The notes under the pieces are model-generated. The model saw nothing but the letters and a program-made list of their open reading frames with translations, was not told where the DNA came from and ran no database searches. Below, piece after piece: positions 44,988 through 52,661 of a DNA stretch of 62,758 bases (positions are counted from its first letter, which is position 1; each line of letters opens with the position of its first letter). This DNA comes from an uncultured Ruminococcus sp. Lineage in GTDB: Bacteria > Bacillota > Clostridia > Oscillospirales > Acutalibacteraceae. The stretch is taken from contig CACYWT010000002.1 of the NCBI GenBank assembly GCA_902778175.1, positions 1 through 62,758 on the forward strand, written 5' to 3'. The position numbers and the translations under genes were made by a program.

Positions 44988-47189
44988 CTAAGGAGTATAT
45001 AACTCCTTTACCTGCGAGTAATATGCGATACCCGCAAGTACATAATGAACTATGGGCAGTGACACACCATTGCCCCACAGCTTATACTCCGCACTGTCCG
45101 AATGCGGATCCTTGAGCCACTTTACAATCTGTGCTCTCGTTTTCGGCTTTGAGGATGTCCCCATCACTTTTCTGTGTGTCTCGAACACCTCTGTCCAGAA
45201 TGATATATCCTCATCCGTAGGATTTTCTGTTTCAAGCCCTCTGCACCACCAGTCCGGGAATCCCTGCAGCCTTGCACATTCCGTAGGGGTGAGCCTTCTG
45301 ACAATGTAGTAAGGCTCCTCGATAACCGTTGGCGGATCCTTGTAGTCGGTAGCCACAAGTGTATCCGTAGCGCCGCTGTCGGAAAAATGTGTGTGGTATG
45401 AATTCTTACTTGAATGATACACAGGCTGTCCCACGGCCCCTGCTCCTCTTGCCACCATGGCAGGCTCGACTTCCTCTTCTATGGTCATGCCGAACTTTGC
45501 GTTCTTTCCCATGTTGTAAGAAGCACGGTCGATGCCGTATGCCACCTCGGATACAAAGTTCTCCTCGGGATTTGATAACATCTGGCTTGAAGGCCCCTTG
45601 GGACCGTCATTTGCCGAAAGGGATGCGTGTGTGTCCGCAAAAGCAACGGCGTGCTGCTCTATGGTATTTAAGGTATACATAGTTTCGGATTCGGAGTAGC
45701 CGTTTCCTTTATGAGAAGGTCTTGATCCGTTCCCTTCAACCACCACAACGCCGCCCTGGTTCTTTGCCGGACACTGGTTTGAAGTATCAAGGGTTCTTGA
45801 TGTTTCCGCTTCATAAAATCCACTGTTCGGATTGTCGCTCATCATGGAGTGGCTGTACTTACCACAGATGCCGTATGCCTTCTGTTCGGGATGCGCCACA
45901 GCATCAGGACCCGATGCCTGCAAAGTCGGTGATACTTCTTCATTTACGGCAAAATTAAAACCTGCCTTTTCACCGCTCGTGAATGCAGGTTTTCCGATGC
46001 CGTATGATTTCGGTTCGCATATCGCCACACCGCCCTGGTTGGCGTCCGGGGCATTGCCGCCGGTATCTATGGTTCTTGAGGTTTCGGTTTCATATACATT
46101 TGACCGGGCATTTCTTGTACCCTCGGAGGTGAGCCTTACATCAAATGTCTTCGGCTTATCCTCCACCACAAACGGCTGGTTGTTTCCGCCCGTGCCGTAG
46201 GTCGAAAGCACAGTCGGTGCGACCTCAAGAGGCCCCGTGAATCTGGTATCCTGTCCATGGTTTTCATATACAGCAGCAGGAACCGTTCCGGCTCTTAAAG
46301 TCGGTGCGGTCTCTTCTTCGTATCCTATTCCACGGCTGTCCTTGGAATGCTCGGTACAGAAGCCCGCCGCCTCTGTCACCACAGGAGGATGATGCGCTTC
46401 GGCACGGAGTGTGCTTGTCACTCCATCCGTCACATCCATCCTCTCGCCGCCCTGGTCGTTTAAGCAGATGCCTGACGCTCCAGCGCTTTCTTCAGCACTT
46501 CCGGCAGCACCTTGCCACGAGCGGAAGCCCTGTGGAGTATACCCAGACACGCCTTCTGACTCAAATAATATTTTTCCGGCACTCCCACCATCAAAATCTG
46601 CGACAAGGTAGATTCTTGAACGACGCTGGGGGACACCCCAGTATTGAGCGTCAAAAACCCTCCATGCGACTGAGAAATTATCTGCCACGATCTCTCCTGC
46701 ACTCGGCCATTTCTCAGGTCGAGGTAGATCAGTTTCACCGCTTTTGACGGAGCAGACCGCCTCGAGGACGGCTTTGAAGTCCTCGCCCTTGTTGCTTGTG
46801 AATGCGCCGGGGACATTTTCCCAGACGCAGTATCTCGGATATTTTCCATCCGTCCTACACCTCATTTCTTTTATAATTCTTATTGCCTCGTGGAACAGTC
46901 CCGAGCGCTCACCGTCAAGCCCGGCTCTCTTTCCCGCGATACTCATATCCTGACAGGGACTGCCGAAGGTTATGATGTCCACAGGCTCAAGTTCTGCGCC
47001 GTTCAGTGAAGATACATCTCCGTAGTGCTTTACACCCGGCAGGCGCTTTGTGGTGACCCTTACCGCAAAGGGCTCGATTTCCGAATTCCACACAGGCTTG
47101 ATGCCGGATATGATGCCGCCAAGCTCAAATCCCCCGGAGCCCGAGAACAGACTGCCGAGGGTCAGATGCTTATTCTGTGTTTTCTCCAT
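44988..47189 (-). CDS. C5 cytosine DNA methyltransferase with a long repetitive recognition region (733 aa)
   Basis: The catalytic domain is complete: LFSGSGGFELG (SAM binding), FGSPCQDMS with nucleophile Cys79, the ENV motif (124-126), and QRRSRIYLVADF. The closing motifs RRLTPTECARLQGFPD and WGNGVSLPI are also present. Between motif VIII and motif IX lie about 385 residues instead of a usual ~100-150. They are built from about ten copies of a short unit with the pattern TLxAxGxxAV or RTxDTxxxxPxxNQGGV, often preceded by acidic EE. This is where target recognition resides, so multiple specificities are possible. The start at 47189 follows GGAGGAGGG. It overlaps the ParB-methylase gene by 20 bp. 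Confidence 0.9.
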   Translation of the reverse strand: MEKTQNKHLTLGSLFSGSGGFELGGIISGIKPVWNSEIEPFAVRVTTKRLPGVKHYGDVSSLNGAELEPVDIITFGSPCQDMSIAGKRAGLDGERSGLFHEAIRIIKEMRCRTDGKYPRYCVWENVPGAFTSNKGEDFKAVLEAVCSVKSGETDLPRPEKWPSAGEIVADNFSVAWRVFDAQYWGVPQRRSRIYLVADFDGGSAGKILFESEGVSGYTPQGFRSWQGAAGSAEESAGASGICLNDQGGERMDVTDGVTSTLRAEAHHPPVVTEAAGFCTEHSKDSRGIGYEEETAPTLRAGTVPAAVYENHGQDTRFTGPLEVAPTVLSTYGTGGNNQPFVVEDKPKTFDVRLTSEGTRNARSNVYETETSRTIDTGGNAPDANQGGVAICEPKSYGIGKPAFTSGEKAGFNFAVNEEVSPTLQASGPDAVAHPEQKAYGICGKYSHSMMSDNPNSGFYEAETSRTLDTSNQCPAKNQGGVVVVEGNGSRPSHKGNGYSESETMYTLNTIEQHAVAFADTHASLSANDGPKGPSSQMLSNPEENFVSEVAYGIDRASYNMGKNAKFGMTIEEEVEPAMVARGAGAVGQPVYHSSKNSYHTHFSDSGATDTLVATDYKDPPTVIEEPYYIVRRLTPTECARLQGFPDWWCRGLETENPTDEDISFWTEVFETHRKVMGTSSKPKTRAQIVKWLKDPHSDSAEYKLWGNGVSLPIVHYVLAGIAYYSQVKELYTP

Positions 47190-48465
47190 TCTGCTCTCCC
47201 TCCTCCGGTTTCGGCACATCGTTATATTCAATACGCTGTCCGTCCCTGATTACATATACATCAGCGCTACTGTTATTATCTGCGAGATATTTTCTGTATC
47301 TCTCCACGGCAACATCCACGAACTTCGGCTCGAACTCCACGCCGTAGCAGGTTCTGTCTATCTGCTCACAGGCGATAAGGGTCGAGGCGGATCCGAGGAA
47401 ACCGTCAAGCACGATGCCGTTTGTCTGTGTGCTCTGCTTTATAAGATAGGCAATTAAAGGCACAGGCTTTGAGCTTGGATGACCGCAGCCGTCCTCTCGG
47501 CTGTTCTTGATTCCATCGAAATCAAAAACGGCGGTCTGTTTCTGATCGCCGTACCATTTATGCTTGCCGTCTTTTCTCCATCCGAAGATGATGGGTTCCA
47601 TATTGAATTTCCAGTCCGTTCTTGAAAGCGGCGCTCTGGGTTTTCTCCAGATAAGACCTGCGCCTACCTTGAAGCCTGCATCCTCGAAAGCATCGTAAAA
47701 AATACGGCTCTTGGATGTAGCATAGAACTCATAAAACGATGCATCTGTCGCCATAGCGTTTTTAAAGTTCGTGAAGGCTTTCATTAAAAACTCATAGCCC
47801 TCTTTATCGTTCAGGTCATCGTTTTTTATCTTTCCACTGGCACTGTCTAGGTTTACAAAGTACGGTGCATCTGTACATACCAGATTGACCTTGGTATCTC
47901 CAAGGAGAGCCTTGAAAGTTTCCTCTTTTGTGCTGTCTCCGCAGATAACTGTATGCCTGCCGAGATGCCAGATATCGCCTGCCTTAGAAAAGCACGGTTT
48001 TTCCAGCTCTTCTTCCACATTGAAGTCATCTTCCTTGCCTTCTGCATCATTACCGAAAAGATCGGCGAGCTCGTCCTCGTCAAAGCCTGTCAGCCCGATA
48101 TCAAAATCCATACCCTGCAGGGCTTCCAGTTCGACCTTTAAGAGTTCTTCATCCCATCCGGCATCGAGCGCCATTCTGTTATCGGCGAGGATATATGCTT
48201 TCTTCTGAGCCTCTGTCATCTCGTCCACAAACACACACGGCACTTCCACATAGCCTTCAGCCTTGGCTGCTGCAAGCCTTCCGTGGCCTGCGATAACATT
48301 GAACTGCTTATCAATGATAACGGGATTTACAAAACCGAACTCCCGGAGCGAAGCCCTCAGTTTATTTATCTGCTCGGGACTGTGTGTTCTTGCGTTATTG
48401 ATATACGGAACGAGCTTACTGACATCAACGAGCTGAAACTCTGTTATTGTTTTCTTATCACTCAT
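47170..48465 (-). CDS. ParB-domain N4/N6 DNA methyltransferase (431 aa)
   Basis: The N-terminal ParB/sulfiredoxin-like domain (LVPYINNARTHSPEQI, VIAGHGRLAAAK) is followed by an amino-methyltransferase. Its catalytic motif is CTDAPYF, a DAPY form of DPPY, and its SAM motif is LDGFLGSAST. The SSKPVPLIAYLIKQ region and CYGVEFEPKFVDVAV complete the fold. It probably methylates adenine or N4-cytosine in phage DNA against restriction. It overlaps both neighbours (SAM synthetase upstream, C5 methylase downstream), so the three are coupled. The Ala in DAPY is unusual and activity should not be assumed. Confidence 0.88.
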   Translation of the reverse strand: MSDKKTITEFQLVDVSKLVPYINNARTHSPEQINKLRASLREFGFVNPVIIDKQFNVIAGHGRLAAAKAEGYVEVPCVFVDEMTEAQKKAYILADNRMALDAGWDEELLKVELEALQGMDFDIGLTGFDEDELADLFGNDAEGKEDDFNVEEELEKPCFSKAGDIWHLGRHTVICGDSTKEETFKALLGDTKVNLVCTDAPYFVNLDSASGKIKNDDLNDKEGYEFLMKAFTNFKNAMATDASFYEFYATSKSRIFYDAFEDAGFKVGAGLIWRKPRAPLSRTDWKFNMEPIIFGWRKDGKHKWYGDQKQTAVFDFDGIKNSREDGCGHPSSKPVPLIAYLIKQSTQTNGIVLDGFLGSASTLIACEQIDRTCYGVEFEPKFVDVAVERYRKYLADNNSSADVYVIRDGQRIEYNDVPKPEEGEQNGENTE

Positions 48466-49249
48466 TTCTGATCAGCCCCCATTCCGCGAACCGTTCAAAG
48501 CCGCCGAGGGAATTGATATACTCCCTTGCTGTCTGAACGATCTCTGAGTAATCCTTGCCGTCCACCTTGTCATCCCCGATTGCGCAGGATATTTCCACAG
48601 GCCTGCCTGTCTCCTGTGCCTTAAGGAAAGCATAGATATTTACACTTACATCTGCCTTGGATAAGTCCTTGCCGTGAAGTCCTCCACCCGTAACGGAATC
48701 TCCCATATCGGATCCGAGCTTCCTGTTTACAGCGCCGGTATCAACATCACTGCCGCCTGTCCAGTCGCCCAGAGGATTGACCTCGGCTTTCGGATACACT
48801 TCCCTTATGTGCTTACTGTCAGCATTGCTCTGGCAGATGATCAGGCGCTTGCCGTCAAGGATATACTTGCCGTCACAGCCGTAGATGTTATACAGATTGT
48901 TTGCGATCTCGGTGAGTTTCTTCTGCTCATCGGTCACAGGCATTCCCTTAAAAATGCCGTTGTCACCGCAGCGGAAACCTTGCGACTGGTTGTCGGCAAG
49001 AATGCCGTCCTGGGGAACTTCTCTGTAGTGGCAGATCACATTTCCTGCGATACGCTTTACGATCATCTCCACCTCATGCTGCGGAATGGATACAGAAGTC
49101 TCTGCGATGATATGGCACTCACCGTGACCGAGCAGAACCTCCACTGCTATCTTCGGATCGTTTTCTTTTACATAAGCCACATCGACTATGGCGCCGGCTA
49201 TTCTATCCGCGCATTTGTCGGGATGACCTGGATTTACCTTTTCGTACAT
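48458..49249 (-). CDS. metK: Phage-encoded S-adenosylmethionine synthetase, shortened (263 aa)
   Basis: The N-terminal methionine/ATP motif GHPDKCADRIAGAIVD is present, as are a QSQGFRCGDNG segment and the C-terminal GGSDVDTGAVNRKLGSDMGD and GGLHGKDLSKAD motifs for ATP and phosphate binding. At 263 residues it is about two thirds of the usual ~390, lacking parts of the central and C-terminal domains but keeping the active-site loops. It would make SAM from methionine and ATP for the two methyltransferases in the same operon. GAGG precedes the ATG. Confidence 0.85.
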   Translation of the reverse strand: MYEKVNPGHPDKCADRIAGAIVDVAYVKENDPKIAVEVLLGHGECHIIAETSVSIPQHEVEMIVKRIAGNVICHYREVPQDGILADNQSQGFRCGDNGIFKGMPVTDEQKKLTEIANNLYNIYGCDGKYILDGKRLIICQSNADSKHIREVYPKAEVNPLGDWTGGSDVDTGAVNRKLGSDMGDSVTGGGLHGKDLSKADVSVNIYAFLKAQETGRPVEISCAIGDDKVDGKDYSEIVQTAREYINSLGGFERFAEWGLIRNE

Positions 49250-49277
49250 TTTTTATCCTCACTTTCAGTTTTTCTTT

Positions 49278-49829
49278 TTAACCTTTCCTTGCCCTCAGCA
49301 GTCTTTCCATAAGATCATCCTGCGGTGAAGGCTCACTGCCGTATTCAGTACTGCAGTTTTCCTTGACTATCTGGAATATTTCATTCCACAGTCTTATTGC
49401 CTGGTTCATATAGTTGATACCGATATTGATAAACGGGGAAGGTATCGGTTTTTGTGTTGTCGGATGCTTTGACAGAAAGCCCATGCGGTTTGTCATCTCC
49501 TCGCACTGGATCCATCTTGCCGAGCACATGGCGTAGCGTTCCAGAAGCTGCGGGGATACCTTTGCGGCGCATCCTACCTTCTGCAGCCATTCCCATGTTT
49601 CTTTGTATATCTCCTCCGCCTGCAGAGTGCTTCCGTCACGCTGTTCAGCTGACAGGAACTCGTGGGGCTTCGGCATATCCACACCTTCTACTTCCGGGAT
49701 ATCCAGTACGGTCAGTTTTCTTCCGCCCGGATTTCCGCTTTCGGATTTTTCCTTTACGGCAGTCTTTTTTCTTCCGGCGCCGGCTCTTGCCCCGCCTCTG
49801 CCGCCTGTGTTATTTGATTTTGTCGGCAC
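49278..49829 (-). CDS. terS: Terminase small subunit, P27 family (183 aa)
   Basis: Begins with a Gly/Arg-rich basic segment (NTGGRGGARAGAGRKKT), then KPHEFLSAEQRDG, a tryptophan-helix region (IYKETWEWLQKVGC) and LLERYAMCSARWIQCE, the landmarks of P27-type small terminases that select packaging DNA. The GTG start at 49829 is chosen for GAGGTG with 6-nt spacing; an ATG 36 nt upstream lacks a ribosome site. Its large-subunit partner lies 8 kb away. The phd promoter lies immediately upstream on the other strand. Confidence 0.85.
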   Translation of the reverse strand: MPTKSNNTGGRGGARAGAGRKKTAVKEKSESGNPGGRKLTVLDIPEVEGVDMPKPHEFLSAEQRDGSTLQAEEIYKETWEWLQKVGCAAKVSPQLLERYAMCSARWIQCEEMTNRMGFLSKHPTTQKPIPSPFINIGINYMNQAIRLWNEIFQIVKENCSTEYGSEPSPQDDLMERLLRARKG

Positions 49830-49872
49830 GTTTTTCACCTCGCTTTGTAAATATTTATTTAACATTTTTGAA

Positions 49873-49907
49873 AATAGGTTGAATTTATCCTATTTATCGT
49901 GTATAAT
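49873..49907 (+). promoter_or_regulatory. Promoter and probable operator of phd-doc
   Basis: TTGAAT (49879-49884), 17-nt spacer, TATAAT (49902-49907). Inverted arms AATAGG (49873-49878) and CCTATT (49889-49894) embrace the -35 box, as expected for Phd autorepression. Confidence 0.75.
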
Positions 49908-49940
49908 AAAATCAGGAAAATATGAAAGGAGTGCTGAACC

Positions 49941-50183
49941 ATGAATGTAAACACAAACAATCTTGTATCCATAACCGAAGCCAACCAGAACTTCTCACGC
50001 GTTGCGCGCATGGTCGATGAACACGGTCCCGTTGTTATTCTCAAGAACAACTCTCCGCGTTATCTGGTTATAGAATTCGACACTGCTGAAAAAGAACAGC
50101 TTGCCGATGACGAGGATCTGCTCGAAATCTCAAAGCGCCTTATCGCTAAAAACCGTGAAGCCTATGAGGTACTTGCAAAATGA
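49941..50183 (+). CDS. phd: Phd-type antitoxin (80 aa)
   Basis: Phd/YefM fold: VSITEANQNFSRVARMVDEHG, then VVILKNNSPRYLVIEFD, followed by a C-terminal helical toxin-neutralising tail. It binds its own promoter and blocks Doc. An AAAGGAG site lies before the ATG, and the stop overlaps the doc start by 4 bp. Confidence 0.92.
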   Translation: MNVNTNNLVSITEANQNFSRVARMVDEHGPVVILKNNSPRYLVIEFDTAEKEQLADDEDLLEISKRLIAKNREAYEVLAK

Positions 50184-50557
50184 TAAGACTATCAAAAGAG
50201 CAGGTCATAAAGCTTCACTCCCAGCTTATTGCAGAAACCGGCGGTTCCGACGGCATCCGTGATGAGGGTCTGCTTGAATCCGCACTTGCCGCACCCTTCC
50301 AGTCATTTGGTGACGAGGATGCCTATCCGACAATTGTTCAGAAAGCCGCCCGGCTAGGCTATGGTCTGATAAAGAACCACGCCTTCGTTGACGGAAACAA
50401 ACGCATCGGCACACATGTTATGCTTGTATTTCTTGCCCTCAATAAAATCGAGCTGGAATACACCCAGAAGGAACTGTCGGACACAATACTAAGCGTCGCT
50501 GCTGGTGAGTATTCTTTCGATGATTTATTGAAGTGGATACTGTCACATCAGCTATGA
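50180..50557 (+). CDS. doc: Doc toxin, Fic-fold kinase (125 aa)
   Basis: Doc relative with the modified Fic motif HAFVDGNKRIG (the NK in place of NG shifts activity from AMP transfer to phosphorylation, in known Doc to EF-Tu). Also IRDEGLLESALAAP and YTQKELSDTILSVAAGEYSFDDLLKWI. Complete in length. It forms an addiction pair with Phd, placed on the plus strand between HNH and small-terminase genes. Confidence 0.92.
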   Translation: MIRLSKEQVIKLHSQLIAETGGSDGIRDEGLLESALAAPFQSFGDEDAYPTIVQKAARLGYGLIKNHAFVDGNKRIGTHVMLVFLALNKIELEYTQKELSDTILSVAAGEYSFDDLLKWILSHQL

Positions 50558-50560
50558 TTA

Positions 50561-50595
50561 AAAGCCGCCCGGTTGTGAGCGGCTTTGCTGTTTTT
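50561..50595 (+). terminator. Terminator of phd-doc
   Basis: AAAGCCGC and GCGGCTTT arms with a 10-nt loop, followed shortly by TTTTT. It lies a few bases past the doc stop. Confidence 0.8.
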
Positions 50596-50722
50596 ATGAC
50601 TGTTTTATAACAGGAATTAAGGGCGGGTTTAATTACCCTTTTGATTTCGCCGTTTTTGCACACGGGACCCCAGCCCGATGGTCGATCAGAGTCCCCGCAG
50701 AGATTTGACCGCCCCCTGGGGG

Positions 50723-51088
50723 TCACTTCCTGATCTGCCTGTCGCCAAGCTCCATATGTATCTTCATATGGCAGCTCTGGCACAACGACATCAGATTGCT
50801 TTCCGCATGGGTGCCGCCCTGCGACAGCGGTTTGATGTGATGGACTTCCTCCACCGCAACATACCGTCCTTCTTTAAGACACATCTCGCATAGAGGGTGT
50901 GCCGCCACATATCTTGCTCTTATCTTTTTCCACTTCCTGCCGTATCTTTTATTAAAGTCCGGGCTTCGTTCATATCTGTTGTACTGCCTGTCGGTGAGCG
51001 CCTTGTGCTCCTCGCAGTACTGACTGCCGGGAACAGCAAGCCTCGGGCAGCCGCCGTATGCACAGCCCCGCCTTGGTTTTCTTGGCAC
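50723..51088 (-). CDS. HNH endonuclease, terminase-associated (121 aa)
   Basis: Zinc knuckles (CAYGGCP ... YCEEH, CEMC ... CQSC) surround the HNH core EEVHHIKPLSQGGTHAESNLMSLCQSCHMKIH. This is the type that sits beside terminases of cos phages and is needed for end cutting. The GTG start at 51088 has GAGGTG at 6 nt, the same arrangement as the small terminase. Now separated from the small terminase by the phd-doc insertion. Confidence 0.88.
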   Translation of the reverse strand: MPRKPRRGCAYGGCPRLAVPGSQYCEEHKALTDRQYNRYERSPDFNKRYGRKWKKIRARYVAAHPLCEMCLKEGRYVAVEEVHHIKPLSQGGTHAESNLMSLCQSCHMKIHMELGDRQIRK

Positions 51089-51195
51089 TGCTGTCACCTC
51101 GCTTTCGTTCCACTGCCGCACTGCCACGCTTTTGGCGCAATATAAAAAGCCCCGTTATGTGGGGCTTATGTACTGCACCGTGTTTTTCTTTGCTT

Positions 51196-51699
51196 TTATT
51201 CTTCCATGAGTTCTTTTGCTTCCTTAAGCAGCTCCTCACAGCTCTTGCCGACGTACTTCCTGCACTGCTCGTCAAAGCGGTCATATAGGAGTTCCTGTTC
51301 AGCATCGCTTAAGTCGATGGTGTACATCTCCTCATTATCGGGGCTGTCGGATCCCGCCACAACTGCCGCTATGCAGGTGTCTATGTGGCTGTCGCTAAAG
51401 CTGTTCAGGCTGACGAAGAAATCATACCAGCCGTCATCATCGAGGTCACGATTGGTACCACCATCAACCGGGTACATCGGCTTATATCCGAGCTTATACC
51501 GCCTTCTGTCAATCAGCTCTATGAGCCCTTTTGTGGGCATCAGCTGAAAACGCACTGTAGCGAACCTCACAGGGTAGCATATATACGCCTCATCTTCACC
51601 GAATAAAAGTTCGGAGCTGAAATCGATGAATATCTCGGTATTTATAAAGGTTTCTGATAGAGAGTCGGGCGGATTATCGCCAAACTGCGCATACGCCAA
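51196..51699 (-). CDS. Uncharacterised acidic phage protein (167 aa)
   Basis: Acidic protein rich in Asp, Glu, Tyr and Phe: YICYPVRFATVRFQLMPTKG, a DLDDDGWYDFFVSL segment, and a C-terminal amphipathic helix (EQELLYDRFDEQCRKYVG). No family recognised. The frame appears to open with TTG at 51699 and a weak ribosome site. It lies between the DUF3310 and HNH genes. Confidence 0.65.
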   Translation of the reverse strand: MAYAQFGDNPPDSLSETFINTEIFIDFSSELLFGEDEAYICYPVRFATVRFQLMPTKGLIELIDRRRYKLGYKPMYPVDGGTNRDLDDDGWYDFFVSLNSFSDSHIDTCIAAVVAGSDSPDNEEMYTIDLSDAEQELLYDRFDEQCRKYVGKSCEELLKEAKELMEE

Positions 51700-51747
51700 T
51701 TTTCCAGACCTGCTAATATTGCGCTTTTTCGGATTATCGGAAATATC

Positions 51748-52113
51748 TCACTTTTCGGCATCTGCAAAATCCGCTATATCGTCCACAGGGGCTTTATTCT
51801 TAACTTTTTTTGAGTTCCCGTTATCCACCTTTTCCAAAACCCCGATATATCGCTCTATATACCACACTGCCTTCTTCAGATCCTCGACTGTTTTCGATTT
51901 ATCCTTCTTTCCGGCGCGGCTGATGTATTTCACTGCATTACCGAGATGATAGGGAAATTTCTGATCCTCGATATAGTCGATAACCTCAATATTTCCACTC
52001 GTATAATGGCTCGGGTGATTTACGGGGTCGTTTTTCACTGAAGCCGCTATATCACCGGCTCTTATATCCGCTTTTTCTATATTTCCACAGAATGCATTAT
52101 TCTCATCTGCCAT
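51748..52113 (-). CDS. DUF3310 protein, nucleotide-kinase-associated type (121 aa)
   Basis: Core landmarks VNHPSHYTSGNIEVIDYIED, YHLGNAVKYISRAGKK and EDLKKAVWYIERYI define DUF3310, found in many phages near replication genes and sometimes fused to nucleotide kinases. N- and C-terminal extensions are low-complexity. AGGAG precedes the ATG. Downstream of a 548-bp non-coding stretch. Confidence 0.85.
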   Translation of the reverse strand: MADENNAFCGNIEKADIRAGDIAASVKNDPVNHPSHYTSGNIEVIDYIEDQKFPYHLGNAVKYISRAGKKDKSKTVEDLKKAVWYIERYIGVLEKVDNGNSKKVKNKAPVDDIADFADAEK

Positions 52114-52440
52114 ATATTTCTCATCTCCTGTCTATGAAAATAAAGTCCTCTCATATATTGTCGCGGGAAGGGGCATTTTAGGGGTATCGGTACTAAAAAA
52201 TTTATAAATTTTTGTTTCTCAGTATTTCGCACATATTCAAGTTCGATATATCCGGCACTTTTGCACGTACCGCCTTCGTCACACAATAACATCAACTTTC
52301 CAACGAGACCGGTAAGCACAAAAGAATATCCACAAAGTCGTAATATCGTCACTATTCCATCTTCCCGGAAATACCGGCATCAGGATGAGAAGTTTTTTCT
52401 TTTATCCTTATTTTCCTCTCTATATTCTCAATTTTTTATA

Positions 52441-52532
52441 ATGTCGCAAGATGTCGCAGGTTAAACAGGTAATACATATAAAGAAATGTAATATTAATAA
52501 TGACCGAAAAAACCTGCGACAAGCTGCGACAT
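52441..52532. repeat. Paired 22-bp inverted repeat with TGTCGCA units (candidate replication origin)
   Basis: 52441-52462 and 52511-52532 are near-perfect inverted copies (3 mismatches in 22). Each contains two TGTCGCA units in tandem and ends in GGTT. They face each other across a 48-bp AT-rich spacer. Four iteron-like units around an AT-rich core beside a primase-helicase gene fit an initiator-binding origin; a repressor-operator region is the alternative. Confidence 0.65.
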
Positions 52533-52591
52533 CAATCTATCGATGCGAGGCCGGCCACAAGACAAGTCACAAGGCAGACAACGAGAAAACC

Positions 52592-52623
52592 CTTGAAAAC
52601 AGGCGCAGTTTGCCTGCTTCAAG
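52592..52623 (-). terminator. Hairpin after the primase gene, possible terminator
   Basis: CTTGAA/TTCAAG and AGGC/GCCT arms form a two-part stem 40 bp past the primase stop. On the minus strand it is followed by GGGTTTTC, a weak T run. Confidence 0.45.
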
Positions 52624-52661
52624 AGATTTCAAGTTGCCGGCATAACCGGGAGCGCATTATT

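Larger units (their letters stand above)
52114..52661. other. Long non-coding stretch between primase and DUF3310 genes
   Basis: No convincing gene. The left part (52130-52440) is AT-rich with runs of A/T and no clear ribosome-site-led frame. The right part contains the 22-bp inverted repeat (52441-52532) and a hairpin (52592-52623). It is the only stretch above 300 bp without a gene in the phage part, a likely place for an origin or promoter. Confidence 0.6.

Noticed and set aside
52077-52352. 91-codon minus-strand frame upstream of the DUF3310 gene
   Set aside because: No ribosome site, overlaps the real gene start, and no recognisable sequence.
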